Assembly (NCBI RefSeq): GCF_900186615.1
Contig: NZ_LT896588.1
Coordinates: 928,406 to 992,405, forward strand
Source of the DNA: Parabacteroides bouchesdurhonensis
GTDB taxonomy: Bacteria > Bacteroidota > Bacteroidia > Bacteroidales > Tannerellaceae
DNA: 64,000 nucleotides
Reading direction: 5' to 3'
Shown: in pieces, positions 10,070-19,365 of the stretch
Layout of the letters: each line of letters begins with the position of its first letter
How positions within the stretch are numbered: the stretch's first letter is position 1
Made by a program: the position numbers and the translations under genes
The notes under the pieces: generated by a model
The model's database searches: none
Told to the model about the DNA's origin: nothing
Seen by the model: the letters and a program-made list of their open reading frames with translations, nothing else

Positions 10070-11296
10070 TTAGAACATGAAAATACAAACTCCTAACAGA
10101 CGATGGTTAGTGACGGAGTGAGTATTATATATCTTTCCTCCATCCTGCATATCCACGTCTCCATACCAAGCTAAAGACGGACTATATTCAATTCCTATCT
10201 TCCAATGCGGAAGATTATATGACATTTGTATGTTTGCAGTAAAAACCTGATCTACATCCAAACCTACACCGTACGTCTTACCAACCAAAGACTCCCCGGC
10301 TCCCATATTTTTCAAATATCCCAGAAAAAGTCCCGGTTTCCATTTTTTACCGTAAACAATATTCAGCCAGGTCATAGAATGACGATAGGGTGCATACTCT
10401 TGTTCTCCGGTACGAGGATCTACCGAAGTAACGCCATATCCTCCTAACATACACGTCTGAGTCAGGTTGGATGCCAACAACGTTTTTGCCATAACCAGCC
10501 AATTATCATTCTGATATTTCACATGGGCTTCTGCCGAGAGGGAAGTCACGCGTTCGCTCACCTTATAAATCTTACCATTTATTTCGTTCTGAGTACGAGG
10601 AACCAATGACAGAAGCTCCACTCCGGCACCTACCATCCAGCCGGGTTTCTTATAATCTACACCGGCATAGAATTCAGGTACACAACTGTTCTTGATATAT
10701 TCCTCACTCTTTCCATTCGGGCCGGCAGACAAATATTGCAATTGCCACACCGCAGCTCCGGTAAGTTGCCAATTTCCATTCTTATAACGATAACGCAATA
10801 ACGGACTACGATTAAATGGCTGGAAAGGTGCTCCGGTAGAAAGATTCAGCATCTGAGGAAAAACTTCACCGAACAAAGGATGCCATGTCTGACCAATCAG
10901 TACCGAAGATTTCCCCCAATCCAGATTCACATAAGCATGGCGAACACGCAATACCGCCCAATTACTGCCTGCGCCTCGAAAATCGCCTTCTATCTTCACA
11001 GAGGTAGCTGCTTTACCAATATCAGGCCCTGTAATATCAATTCCCAACCGGGAATATAGCAGATAAAAACTACCGTTAGCCGTTGCATTCAAATCTTTTC
11101 CATCAGCGTCAGGAGCAATATCCTTCGGATATAAATGAAACAGGCCGTCTACAATTTCTGCATTTGCACGGGAGTTATAGAACAAATCTCCCCTCACCTG
11201 CCCATAGAACTTATATGTAAAGTCTTTCTTTTGCGCATATATTGCCGTAAAAACAAAAAATCCGAGAAAAAGAAGCAAATAATGTCTCATCATCAT
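10070..11296 (-). CDS. Outer-membrane beta-barrel porin-like protein, copy 1
   Basis: The 408-residue protein has a signal peptide ending after IYAQ, and then alternating-strand sequence typical of a porin barrel (FYGQVRGDLFYNSRAN, RLGIDITGPDIGKA, VNLDWGKSSVLIGQTWHP) ending in the aromatic F of ICIFMF. It resembles the DcaP-like/porin group of Bacteroidales outer-membrane proteins; substrate unknown. Three ATG codons lie in a row at the start (11296, 11293, 11290), so the precise first residue is uncertain. It is closely related to the next gene (shared NLSTGAPFQPFNRSP and YIKNSCVPEFY), 15 bases away, so the pair is a tandem duplication in one operon. Confidence 0.7.
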   Translation of the reverse strand: MMMRHYLLLFLGFFVFTAIYAQKKDFTYKFYGQVRGDLFYNSRANAEIVDGLFHLYPKDIAPDADGKDLNATANGSFYLLYSRLGIDITGPDIGKAATSVKIEGDFRGAGSNWAVLRVRHAYVNLDWGKSSVLIGQTWHPLFGEVFPQMLNLSTGAPFQPFNRSPLLRYRYKNGNWQLTGAAVWQLQYLSAGPNGKSEEYIKNSCVPEFYAGVDYKKPGWMVGAGVELLSLVPRTQNEINGKIYKVSERVTSLSAEAHVKYQNDNWLVMAKTLLASNLTQTCMLGGYGVTSVDPRTGEQEYAPYRHSMTWLNIVYGKKWKPGLFLGYLKNMGAGESLVGKTYGVGLDVDQVFTANIQMSYNLPHWKIGIEYSPSLAWYGDVDMQDGGKIYNTHSVTNHRLLGVCIFMF

Positions 11297-11311
11297 TAAA
11301 TCATTATCATT

Positions 11312-12538
11312 CTAAAAATAATACATCACTAACCCCAAGATACGATGATTAGTGACAGAATGCGTATCTTTTACTTTGCCCGATCCGGAATCAATCGTAC
11401 CATACCAGGCAACAGACGCCGAATATTCCAATCCGATCTGCCAATGCGGTAAATTATAAGACAGATTAATATTCGCAGACAGCAACTGGTCAATATCCAA
11501 TCCCATGCCGTAAACAGTAGTTGGTGTAACTAGCGATTTATTTGTGCCCATATTCTTTGTGTAGCCAAGAAACAACGCTGGTTTCCATTTCTGTCCATAC
11601 GTAAAATTAACCCACGTGGTGGAATGACGGAAAGGAGTATATTCCTGTTCCCCATTCGCCGGATTTATCGCGCTTATTCCATATCCGCCTATCAGAGCAG
11701 TATGATCCAGGCAGGAAGCCATCAGGCTTTTGGCTGCAAAAGTATAGTTTTTTCCGGTATATTTAAGATGAGCCTCATAAGATAATGCAGTCATTCGCTC
11801 GTTTACTTTATAGGTCTTGCCCTGCCACTCTGCAGATGTACGCGGCTTCAACGAAATCAAATGTCCACCGGCTCCCAGCAACCAGTTGTTAGCCGAATAA
11901 TCGGCTCCTATATAAAACTCGGGCACACAGCTATTCTTTATATAGTCTTCACTCATCCCATTCGGTCCACTTGAAAGATATTGCAATTGCCATAAAGCGG
12001 AAGCTGTTAAATTCCAACCATTCGTACGATACTGATAACGTAACTGAGGACTCCGGTTAAAAGGTTGGAAAGGCGCTCCGGTAGACAAATTCAATATATC
12101 AGGAAACACAGCCCCGAACAAAGGATGCCATGTTTGTCCGATAGTCACATTGCTCTTTCCCCAATCTAATGCAACATAAGCCTGTCGAACACGAAGCACC
12201 GTAGTATTACCTGAGAACCCGCCAAAGTCTGTTTCAACTTTGGCAGAAGTACGCGCTTTGCCGATATCCGGTCCTGTTACATCTATGCCCAGACGAGTAG
12301 TAAAGGTATAAAAACTGCCATTGGGAACGGCATTCAGATCTTTTCCATCCGCATCCGGTTTAACATCCAATGGATACAGATAAAAGTTTCCATCTACCGG
12401 AGCCATATTTGCACGGGTGTTATAAAATAAATCACCTCGTACGAAGCCATAGAATTTATACGTAAAGTTTTTTCGTTGTGCCGATACAGAAAATAAAAAT
12501 ATTGATACTGTAATCAGTACAAGTATTAGCCGTTTCAT
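11312..12538 (-). CDS. Outer-membrane beta-barrel porin-like protein, copy 2
   Basis: This 408-residue paralogue is first in the two-gene operon. It shows a signal peptide (cleavage near VSAQ), the same strand pattern (FYGFVRGDLFYNTRAN, RLGIDVTGPDIGKARTS, LDWGKSNVTIGQTWHP) and a final LVMYYF, as expected for insertion by the BAM machinery. It has the same length as copy 1, with long identical runs in the middle, so the duplication looks fairly recent or under constraint. Function is unassigned beyond an outer-membrane channel-like fold. It is divergent from the TrpB2 gene. Confidence 0.7.
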   Translation of the reverse strand: MKRLILVLITVSIFLFSVSAQRKNFTYKFYGFVRGDLFYNTRANMAPVDGNFYLYPLDVKPDADGKDLNAVPNGSFYTFTTRLGIDVTGPDIGKARTSAKVETDFGGFSGNTTVLRVRQAYVALDWGKSNVTIGQTWHPLFGAVFPDILNLSTGAPFQPFNRSPQLRYQYRTNGWNLTASALWQLQYLSSGPNGMSEDYIKNSCVPEFYIGADYSANNWLLGAGGHLISLKPRTSAEWQGKTYKVNERMTALSYEAHLKYTGKNYTFAAKSLMASCLDHTALIGGYGISAINPANGEQEYTPFRHSTTWVNFTYGQKWKPALFLGYTKNMGTNKSLVTPTTVYGMGLDIDQLLSANINLSYNLPHWQIGLEYSASVAWYGTIDSGSGKVKDTHSVTNHRILGLVMYYF

Positions 12539-12693
12539 TGCTTTTCAGTTTGCTATTTTTATCAGAATCAGGGCACAAAGATATATATTTTTGTTTATTC
12601 AATTTGAAGAATGAAATATTATTTGTTCCTTTGCTTCCAAGTTGTAAGGTTTTTGGCCCAATATGATTAATAATGTAAACTACATATAGAATT
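12539..12693. promoter_or_regulatory. Divergent promoter region between the porin pair and trpB2
   Basis: For the minus-strand porin operon, CAAAGATA at 12576-12583 is a perfect complement of the -7 box TAnnTTTG and sits 38 bases before the start codon. A TATTTTTG on the + strand is at 12586-12593, but its spacing to any upstream TTTG is poor. The -33 elements are weak for both directions. Confidence 0.4.
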
Positions 12694-14058
12694 ATGAGTA
12701 CTAAGAAATTTTTACTGCAAGAAAAAGATATACCGACTGCATGGTATAACATCGTTGCCGACATGAAAAACAAACCTCTTCCTATTTTAAATCCGCAAAC
12801 CAAACAACCATTGAAGGAAGAAGATCTGTATCCTTTATTTTCCAAAGGTGTTTCTCACCAGGAAATGAATACAACAGATACGTGGATTGAAATACCGGAA
12901 GAAGTTCGCGAATTATATAAAGTATGGCGTCCTACTCCATTAGTCCGTGCTTACGGATTGGAAAAGATGTTAGATACTCCCGCACATATTTATTTTAAGA
13001 ATGAAAGCGTTAGTCCGATTGGATCGCATAAACTGAATTCAGCCATTGCACAAGCCTATTATTGTAAAAAGGAAGGTGTAACAAATATCACCACCGAAAC
13101 AGGCGCAGGCCAATGGGGCGCAGCACTCTCATATGCGGCAAAAGCATTCGGTCTGGAACTGGCTGTATATATGGTAAAGGTTAGTTATCACCAAAAACCA
13201 TACCGTCGCTCCATTATGCAAACATTCGGCGCACAGGTAATCGCTTCACCCAGCATGAGTACGAAAGCCGGCCGCAAAATATTAACCGATCATCCGAACT
13301 ATCAAGGAAGTCTGGGTACGGCAATCTCCGAAGCTGTAGAACTGGCCATGCAAACACCCAACTGTAAATACACACTGGGAAGCGTACTAAATCATGTTAT
13401 GTTGCACCAAACGGTTATTGGCCTTGAAGCCGAGAAACAAATGGAAATGGCGGGAGAATATCCGGATGTAGTTATCGGCTGTTTTGGCGGCGGTTCTAAT
13501 TTTTCGGGAATTACTTTCCCATTCCTGCGTCATAAGTTGACAGAAGGCAAAAATATCCGTGTTATTGCCGCAGAGCCGGCATCCTGTCCGAAACTGACAC
13601 GCGGGCAGTTCCAATACGATTTTGGAGATGAAGCCGGTTACACTCCGCTTATCCCGATGTTTACATTAGGACATAATTTTGCTCCGGCAAACATTCACGC
13701 AGGCGGTTTACGTTATCATGGAGCAGGATCTATTGTCAGCCAGCTGATGAAAGACGGCCTAATGAATGCGGCAGATGTCAAACAGTTAGATACATTTAAA
13801 GCTGCAACGATGTTCGCTCAGGCAGAAGGCATTATTCCGGCTCCGGAGTCTTCCCATGCCATTGCAGTTGCTATTCGCGAAGCCGAGCAAGCCAAGCAAG
13901 AAGGCAAGTCCCGCACGATACTGTTCAATCTATCCGGCCACGGACTAATCGACATGGCTGCTTATGACCAATATCTGGCTGGTGATTTAGGCAATTATGA
14001 AGTCACCGACGAAGAAGTAGCAAACAACTTGAAAGACTTGGAAAAGATTATTAAATAG
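12694..14058 (+). CDS. trpB2: TrpB2-type tryptophan synthase beta subunit
   Basis: The 454-residue protein belongs to the TrpB2 branch, which carries an N-terminal extension and acts without TrpA. It uses PLP to condense indole (or a related acceptor) with serine. The PLP lysine is K113 in SPIGSHKLNSA, the phosphate-binding loop is CFGGGSNFSG, and the tail SSHAIAVAIREAE is typical. WRPTPLVRAYGLEK marks the substrate entry region. It stands alone, far from any trp operon in view, which is usual for TrpB2; indole salvage is the common proposal. A bidirectional terminator follows. Confidence 0.93.
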   Translation: MSTKKFLLQEKDIPTAWYNIVADMKNKPLPILNPQTKQPLKEEDLYPLFSKGVSHQEMNTTDTWIEIPEEVRELYKVWRPTPLVRAYGLEKMLDTPAHIYFKNESVSPIGSHKLNSAIAQAYYCKKEGVTNITTETGAGQWGAALSYAAKAFGLELAVYMVKVSYHQKPYRRSIMQTFGAQVIASPSMSTKAGRKILTDHPNYQGSLGTAISEAVELAMQTPNCKYTLGSVLNHVMLHQTVIGLEAEKQMEMAGEYPDVVIGCFGGGSNFSGITFPFLRHKLTEGKNIRVIAAEPASCPKLTRGQFQYDFGDEAGYTPLIPMFTLGHNFAPANIHAGGLRYHGAGSIVSQLMKDGLMNAADVKQLDTFKAATMFAQAEGIIPAPESSHAIAVAIREAEQAKQEGKSRTILFNLSGHGLIDMAAYDQYLAGDLGNYEVTDEEVANNLKDLEKIIK

Positions 14059-14089
14059 TCTTTACTGAAAAGGTTAAATAAATTAGTCA

Positions 14090-14133
14090 ATAGCACAAGC
14101 AACAAGGTTGGAAAACCTGTTTGCTTGTGCTAT
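14090..14133. terminator. Bidirectional terminator between trpB2 and the DJ-1 gene
   Basis: An almost perfect 20-bp stem (14090-14109 against 14114-14133) with a 4-base loop lies between two converging genes. T-rich sequence follows on the + side and A-rich sequence precedes it, so it could serve both directions. Confidence 0.75.
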
Positions 14134-14150
14134 TTCTCCTTAATACCTGT

Positions 14151-14678
14151 TTATTTAAGCGCCTCTATTACTTGCGGCATCATTGTCCACACCGTATTTT
14201 CACTTTGCGCAGTATAGAAATTACCATCTATTTCAGACTTTTCATCTGTTGCCTTTCCATTCTGTATAGCTGGCTTTGCAAGCGGATGAACAGCCAAATT
14301 CTTTCCTTTTGTGATACCTGTAAAATCAAACATCATAGCGGCAGCGCAATGGCCGATCATTAACTTGCCTTTTTCACCAAATGCTTTGATCACTTCCATC
14401 AAATCAAGATTGTATTGCTTTCCGGCATTATCCTTAAATACAGGAACAGCATCACCACAGGCAAACACCAAAGCGTCATACTCATCCTCATGCCCTTTTA
14501 AATTGGCAATTACATCATCAGCAAACAAAGTGATTCCTGAATTTGTCTTGATTTCTTTATTCTCTGCTACTGCATACACTTTGTATGGAATATGATTCTC
14601 AAAAAACGCTTCCAAATACTGAAATAAACCGAATCCATTTACCGGATTTACTGCTAAAACTGCGACTTTCTTTGCCAT
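14151..14678 (-). CDS. DJ-1/PfpI-family protein
   Basis: The start at 14678 (MAKKVAVLAVNP) gives 175 residues and is preferred over an ATG eight codons upstream, because beta-strand 1 of the family then starts directly. The nucleophile elbow is IGHCAAAMM with Cys111, and the FACGDAVPVF segment precedes it. DJ-1/PfpI proteins act as glyoxalase-like or protein-repair enzymes, or as stress chaperones; the substrate here is unknown. It is divergent from an HxlR regulator with a shared 165-base region, which suggests control by that regulator, perhaps in response to electrophiles. Confidence 0.85.
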   Translation of the reverse strand: MAKKVAVLAVNPVNGFGLFQYLEAFFENHIPYKVYAVAENKEIKTNSGITLFADDVIANLKGHEDEYDALVFACGDAVPVFKDNAGKQYNLDLMEVIKAFGEKGKLMIGHCAAAMMFDFTGITKGKNLAVHPLAKPAIQNGKATDEKSEIDGNFYTAQSENTVWTMMPQVIEALK

Positions 14679-14843
14679 AACTTTAATTATTAAATGAAAC
14701 AATAGTTATTTTTCGTAAGTTTATTACTTTTGTAACGCAAATATATGGCTACTTGTTCACAAAAACAAGAACGAACCTCATAATAAGGAACTTACATAGA
14801 AGTAACTATTATTGAATTTCAACTGAATACAAAAACTTAAAAA
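14679..14843. promoter_or_regulatory. Shared control region of the DJ-1 and HxlR genes
   Basis: Two dyads are visible: CTTGTT at 14752-14757 with AACAAG at 14764-14769, and AATAGTTA at 14701-14708 with TAACTATT at 14813-14820. A perfect -7 box match, TACTTTTG, is at 14725-14732 on the + strand. The first dyad is the better operator candidate for a dimeric winged-helix regulator. Confidence 0.4.
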
Positions 14844-15194
14844 ATGAAAAACTTTCATCCTACAGGAAATTGCCCTATACGCGATGTGTTAAGCAGATTG
14901 GGAGACAAATGGTCAATGCTTATCTTGATTACTCTGAATGCAAACGGAACGATGCGCTTTAGTGACATTCATAAAACAATTGATGATATTTCGCAACGTA
15001 TGCTCACTGTAACACTCCGGACATTAGAAACAGATGGTTTAGTGGAAAGAAAAGTTTATGCGGAAGTGCCTCCACGCGTAGAGTATCGTTTAACTGAAAT
15101 AGGATACAGCCTCATTCCCCATATTGAGTCATTGGCCGGATGGGCATTGGATCACATGTCCGTTATATTGAAGAACAGAGGAATAGAAGCGTAA
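14844..15194 (+). CDS. HxlR-family winged-helix regulator
   Basis: The 116-residue protein shows the family layout: NCPIRDVLSRLGDKWSMLIL at the N-terminus, then the recognition helix region ISQRMLTVTLRTLETDGLV and the wing (PPRVEYRLTEIGYSL). The Cys in the CPI motif is the residue that senses electrophiles or oxidants in YodB/HypR-type members. It is divergent from a DJ-1 gene and is likely to control that gene and itself. It is followed by a strong terminator. Confidence 0.9.
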   Translation: MKNFHPTGNCPIRDVLSRLGDKWSMLILITLNANGTMRFSDIHKTIDDISQRMLTVTLRTLETDGLVERKVYAEVPPRVEYRLTEIGYSLIPHIESLAGWALDHMSVILKNRGIEA

Positions 15195-15242
15195 GTTATT
15201 GCTTAATTCTTCTCTCCGGCGATATACCCGACTAATAAAAAA

Positions 15243-15286
15243 ACGGCACAAATAACGAAGACTCACGTCTTTTGCTATTTATGCCG
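15243..15286. terminator. Strong bidirectional terminator
   Basis: A 20-bp stem with few mismatches (15243-15262 against 15267-15286, loop TCAC) is flanked on the left by a run of A, which reads as a T tract for the minus-strand gene. It separates the converging HxlR and DUF3836 genes. Confidence 0.75.
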
Positions 15287-15318
15287 TGTTGTGTGTTTAT
15301 GAATAACTTATCAATCTA

Positions 15319-15726
15319 TTATGAAAAAATTGTATCGTAACTGTTTTGTGATATACTCATGGATTGTACATTCAGACTGTAATCTTTCTTTTTCTTATTC
15401 CACATACCATATACAGTATTAATGTCGCCGTTATTATCATACTTGTAGGTTATTAAATAATAAGGTTCCCATTCTTCACTATTTTTGTTCCAGCGGTAAG
15501 CTTTCTTTTCAGCCACCTTGCCGGCGTCATTATAAGTGAATTCATATCTTACTTCTTTATTCAAAAGTCCGTCTTCCTGAGAGAAAATAACTTTTGAAAT
15601 TACTTTTCCATTCTCTTCTTTCGTATCATAAAGATAATTACGTGGAGACACTGCACTAACAGTCAAGCTGCAAATAAATGTAACAGCTAAAACAATCAAA
15701 CTTTTACTAATTACTAATGCTTTCAT
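15319..15726 (-). CDS. Secreted DUF3836-like protein
   Basis: From the ATG at 15726 the protein has 135 residues and a clear signal peptide (MKALVISKSLIVLAVTFICS, cleavage near VSA). The remainder contains YxYxxxGxV-type repeats (YEFTYNDAGKVAEKKAYRW, YLITYKYDNNGDINTVY), which match the DUF3836 family of small exported Bacteroidales proteins. Function is unknown. The longer frame starting at 15831 would place 35 odd residues before the signal peptide, so it is rejected. Confidence 0.7.
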   Translation of the reverse strand: MKALVISKSLIVLAVTFICSLTVSAVSPRNYLYDTKEENGKVISKVIFSQEDGLLNKEVRYEFTYNDAGKVAEKKAYRWNKNSEEWEPYYLITYKYDNNGDINTVYGMWNKKKKDYSLNVQSMSISQNSYDTIFS

Positions 15727-15890
15727 ATTATTATTTTTAATAAGGTTAATATCAAATTGACGTGCAAATGAAAGTACTTTTTGGGAATCAACCAAATAAT
15801 ATCTGACAAATTGATAGCAAATATCAAACATTTAACAAATACAAACCATTAACAGATTCCATCAAACGCCTCAATACTTACAATTTATAA

Positions 15891-16097
15891 CTAATCACAT
15901 TTATATTCCAATATATCAGCAGGTTGACAGTCCAATTCCTTACATATTGCTTCGAGAGTGGAGAAACGAATAGCTTTTGCCTTTCCCGTCTTCAAGATGG
16001 AAAGATTAGCAGGTGTAATACCAATACGATCAGCCAGTTCACCCAAAGAAATCTTCCGTTTTGCCATCATCACATCCAAGTTTACTATTATAGACAT
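15891..16097 (-). CDS. Small Xre/Cro-type HTH regulator
   Basis: The 68-residue protein is a single helix-turn-helix domain: KISLGELADRIGITPANLSILKTG, then FSTLEAICKELDCQPADILEY. Such YozG-like proteins usually sit next to DUF2975 membrane proteins, as here, where two of them lie directly upstream in the same direction (15-base gap). It probably represses this small operon. The target site is not known. Confidence 0.9.
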   Translation of the reverse strand: MSIIVNLDVMMAKRKISLGELADRIGITPANLSILKTGKAKAIRFSTLEAICKELDCQPADILEYKCD

Positions 16098-16112
16098 AAA
16101 TCTCCTCCTCTT

Positions 16113-16754
16113 TTAAATTGTAAGTTCTTGTTCTTCTTTCAATTTGACACCCAGAGCAAAAATCTCCGCAAAAAGGGCAAAGAACAAAGCAATAAAGAAA
16201 GTTTCATGCTGGAAATGGAAATTAGCAATCCGATAGCCGGGAACAGTGATTCCGCTATCTTTTACCAACAAGAAATAATCCAGACCAGATGTTACATTCT
16301 GCAGTACAGCAATAACGACCAGCAACCAACAGATTACCCATAATCGACGCACATTCAGAGGAATAAATATCTTTCCTTTTTGTACATCCAAAATAAAGCG
16401 AATAAAAGAAACGCCTCCCCAAATTATCAGTGCAAGCAACAACGGAGTTAAAATAAACACAACCGTCATTGATGCTATTGTGTACGCATTGGATTCTTCA
16501 AGTTTCATAGAAACCGTACTTGATTCATAAGGAATTTGTTTGCCTGACACCAAATGCAAAGTATCCGGGAAACTATAATTCACAAGCGGTTCCAAGTTTA
16601 CTTCTACGCGATGCATTTCTACTTCCGACTTTTCTTCCTGATCAAGAGAAGCACTATTCCAGCCATCCCTAACGCCCCACATTCCATCCAGCAAAAAAAG
16701 CATAAAACAAACGGTTAGCAAAATGCTCAACACTGTTATACTACTCTTTCTCAT
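16113..16754 (-). CDS. DUF2975 membrane protein, second copy
   Basis: The 213-residue protein has a signal-anchor at residues 8-25, an extracellular part to about 90, and three more hydrophobic helices (about 92-117, 137-160, 184-203). The conserved RLWVICWLLVVIAVLQ region follows the fragment GKIFIPLNVRR. This is the DUF2975 layout. It shares the ending KEEQELTI with its upstream paralogue. Function is unknown. The gap to the downstream Xre gene is 15 bases and to the upstream paralogue 10 bases. Confidence 0.85.
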   Translation of the reverse strand: MRKSSITVLSILLTVCFMLFLLDGMWGVRDGWNSASLDQEEKSEVEMHRVEVNLEPLVNYSFPDTLHLVSGKQIPYESSTVSMKLEESNAYTIASMTVVFILTPLLLALIIWGGVSFIRFILDVQKGKIFIPLNVRRLWVICWLLVVIAVLQNVTSGLDYFLLVKDSGITVPGYRIANFHFQHETFFIALFFALFAEIFALGVKLKEEQELTI

Positions 16755-16764
16755 TTTTTCATCT

Positions 16765-17424
16765 TTAAATCGTTAGCTCCTGTTCTTCCTTCATTTGCAA
16801 GCCAATCGCAAAAATACGGGCAACCAGTAAGGCAATCAAACCCATTATCAAACCCATCGATTGAAAGTCACACCAATAATTATGCTGATAACCTTCCAGT
16901 TCAAACAAATGGCTCGCCATCCAATAATTGGTAATCATATAGGCTTGCATTGCAACAAAAGAAATCAACAAATTGCGTCCTATCAGATTCAGGCGGCGTA
17001 CATTTGCCCAGTCAAATATAACCTCATGATTAATTGCATTGATCAACTTATAAAACTGGATAATTGCTTTTGCTATAAAAAAGAGGCCTATCAAGGTCAG
17101 CAGACCGCCAAAACGTACCAATCCCATTTTCTTAGAGTCCACCCAAACCAATGTTTTTATTTGGGAGGAGGAATACCATTTCTGATCCTTTTGGTTAAAC
17201 ACTTTGTCGGAAGCGGAAGTTAAGGATTTAGGCCATAAATTGAGAGCCACCGGACTTAATATATCCATACTGTTTTCTCCTTGTTCGTGTGCCTTTTCCG
17301 TCTGCGATACGCCTGCCTTAAAACCATCCACAAAACCGTTGCACATCATATAGATAGTCGGGACTAAAGACAATCCGACAAAAAAGAATATCAATATACA
17401 AATCAAATTCAATTGCTTTTTCAT
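16765..17424 (-). CDS. DUF2975 membrane protein, first copy
   Basis: The 219-residue protein has four predicted membrane helices (about residues 8-28, 100-120, 148-168, 190-210) and the DUF2975 hallmark VRRLNLIGRNLLISFVA. It ends in MKEEQELTI, nearly the same as copy two. It lies 19 bases after the sppA stop codon, so all four genes may be read together. The repeated C-terminal tail suggests a shared partner or a recent duplication. No biochemical role is established for the family. Confidence 0.85.
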   Translation of the reverse strand: MKKQLNLICILIFFFVGLSLVPTIYMMCNGFVDGFKAGVSQTEKAHEQGENSMDILSPVALNLWPKSLTSASDKVFNQKDQKWYSSSQIKTLVWVDSKKMGLVRFGGLLTLIGLFFIAKAIIQFYKLINAINHEVIFDWANVRRLNLIGRNLLISFVAMQAYMITNYWMASHLFELEGYQHNYWCDFQSMGLIMGLIALLVARIFAIGLQMKEEQELTI

Positions 17425-17443
17425 AATTCACAGCCTTTATTTA

Positions 17444-19216
17444 TTACAAACCGCTTATATCAAATGGCATACGGGCAATAATGCCGGATTCCGTTTTTGC
17501 TCTCTGAATAGACATGAACAAGTTGAATTGTTCTTCTCCCAACATAGATTTAACCATCGAAACTTTCGCTTCATCCATCTTTTTCTCAAGGAACTTAGTA
17601 ATGAAATCTTTCGGGCCATCAGCTACCGTCACAGAATAATCAGTCAATTCGGCTAATGTTGCAGCCTCTTTAATGGCGACATCCATGCCACCAATCTGAT
17701 CAACCAAGCCTCTCTCCAGAGCTTGTTCTCCGGTCCATACGCGTCCCTGCCCAATTGAATCAATTGCCGTTTTGCTAATTCCACGACCATCAGCACAACG
17801 AGTCAGGAATAAATCATAAGTATGCTCAACACTTCGTTGTACCAATGCTTTTTCATCTTCACGCATCGGACGGCTCATGTCGCCCAAATCGGCATAAGTA
17901 TTCGTCTTTACAATATCAGTCGTGACACCTACTTTCTCAAACGTTCCGGTAAAATTACGGATCACACCGAACACACCGATTGAACCGGTCAGAGTTGTAC
18001 GTTCAGCCACAATCTTATTGGCAGCACATGAAATATAGTATCCGCCGGAAGCCGCATAATTACCCATAGAAACCACTATCGGCTTTTTGGCTTTCAGTTC
18101 CACCACTTCCTTCCATATCTGTTCAGAGATATAAGCGCTTCCTCCGGGAGAATTTACACGGAATACTACAGCTTTTACATCATCGTCATTTTTCAGTTTA
18201 CGCAATTGCTTTGCCATTTCTTCGGAGATTATTTGCTCATTGGCAGCAAATGGAGAAGAAGCATCCTCATCCTTAATTTCACCCTCAGCATAAAGTACGG
18301 CAATCTTATTTTTGCTATCTTTCTCTTTCACCTTAATAGAAGCAGCTTTAGATACATCAGCCGTTTTCAGTTTCTCTTTCACGTCCTGGCCAGCCATTTC
18401 TTTCACACAGTTCTCTACTTCATAACGATAACGAAGACCATCGGCCAGATTATATTCAATAGCATTAGACGCCTGTCCCAAAGCCAATCCTTTATCCAAA
18501 TAGTCATTTAACCTGGCAGGAGAGATATTACGGCTTTCCGTAATAGCAGAAGTAACATTTCCCCAGATGCTATTCAAAAAAGAAGTAAGTTGTTCGCGGT
18601 TAGCATCACTGAATTTCTTCAGGAAATACGGTTCAACGGCACTTTTATAAGTTCCCACTTTAAAGATATAATGCTCAATGCCCAATTTCTCTGCCAGTCC
18701 TGTAAAGAACAGTCCCTGTGATGCAAGTCCTATAAGACCGACATCTCCCAGTGGATTCAGAAATACAGAGTCGGCCACGCTACAGAGATAATAATTTCCT
18801 TGCGAATAACTGTCGCCATAAGAAACAATAAACTTACCACTTTCTTTAAAGTCCAACAGTTCCCGGCGGATAGCTTCAAGACCGGCGAATCCTCCGCTAA
18901 TAGAACCGGCCTCCATATAAATACCTTTAATATTATCATTCGTCTTCGCACTGCGGATAGCTTTAATTATATCCGATACTGCCAGCTGTTCATCAGCTTC
19001 TCCCATCAATCCCGCAAAAGGATTTTTAACCGCCTTATCTACCAAATTACCATTCAGTGTAAGTTTAAATACAGTGTTCTTTTCAGGCTTGTATTCAGAA
19101 CTGTCGGCACTGGCAGCTATCCCTAAAATTATAAAGACAGAACCCAACATAAGGATTCCTGATGCAATCAATACACCTAATGTGGATGCAAATACTGTTT
19201 TGAAGAATTGTTTCAT
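17444..19216 (-). CDS. sppA: Signal peptide peptidase SppA (67K type)
   Basis: This 590-residue membrane-anchored serine protease degrades signal peptides left in the membrane after cleavage. It has an N-terminal anchor (about residues 8-35) and the two tandem ClpP-like domains of long SppA. The general-base lysine is K191 in GTYKSAVEPY of the first domain, and the nucleophile is S390 in NYAASGGYY of the second, as in E. coli SppA. FRVNSPGGSA and LTGSIGVFG complete the active site. Length and motifs are normal. It heads a possible operon with the DUF2975/Xre genes. Confidence 0.96.
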   Translation of the reverse strand: MKQFFKTVFASTLGVLIASGILMLGSVFIILGIAASADSSEYKPEKNTVFKLTLNGNLVDKAVKNPFAGLMGEADEQLAVSDIIKAIRSAKTNDNIKGIYMEAGSISGGFAGLEAIRRELLDFKESGKFIVSYGDSYSQGNYYLCSVADSVFLNPLGDVGLIGLASQGLFFTGLAEKLGIEHYIFKVGTYKSAVEPYFLKKFSDANREQLTSFLNSIWGNVTSAITESRNISPARLNDYLDKGLALGQASNAIEYNLADGLRYRYEVENCVKEMAGQDVKEKLKTADVSKAASIKVKEKDSKNKIAVLYAEGEIKDEDASSPFAANEQIISEEMAKQLRKLKNDDDVKAVVFRVNSPGGSAYISEQIWKEVVELKAKKPIVVSMGNYAASGGYYISCAANKIVAERTTLTGSIGVFGVIRNFTGTFEKVGVTTDIVKTNTYADLGDMSRPMREDEKALVQRSVEHTYDLFLTRCADGRGISKTAIDSIGQGRVWTGEQALERGLVDQIGGMDVAIKEAATLAELTDYSVTVADGPKDFITKFLEKKMDEAKVSMVKSMLGEEQFNLFMSIQRAKTESGIIARMPFDISGL

Positions 19217-19246
19217 AATGTGTAGTATTTTGTTTTACATATAATA

Positions 19247-19318
19247 TTTATCGTTTTTCGATATGCAAAAGAATATATTATTTTTTATTCCACCAAATAT
19301 TTTTATCGTTTTTCGATA
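19247..19318 (-). promoter_or_regulatory. Two identical 17-bp direct repeats upstream of sppA
   Basis: TTTATCGTTTTTCGATA occurs at 19247-19263 and again at 19302-19318, 55 bases apart. Each copy is itself a dyad (ATCG, five T, CGAT). The first copy is 31 bases before the sppA start codon, so these are good candidates for regulator binding sites. Confidence 0.5.
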
Positions 19319-19365
19319 ATTTTTTTTCGAATTACACATAGAACACTGTTGTAATGAGAATTCTC

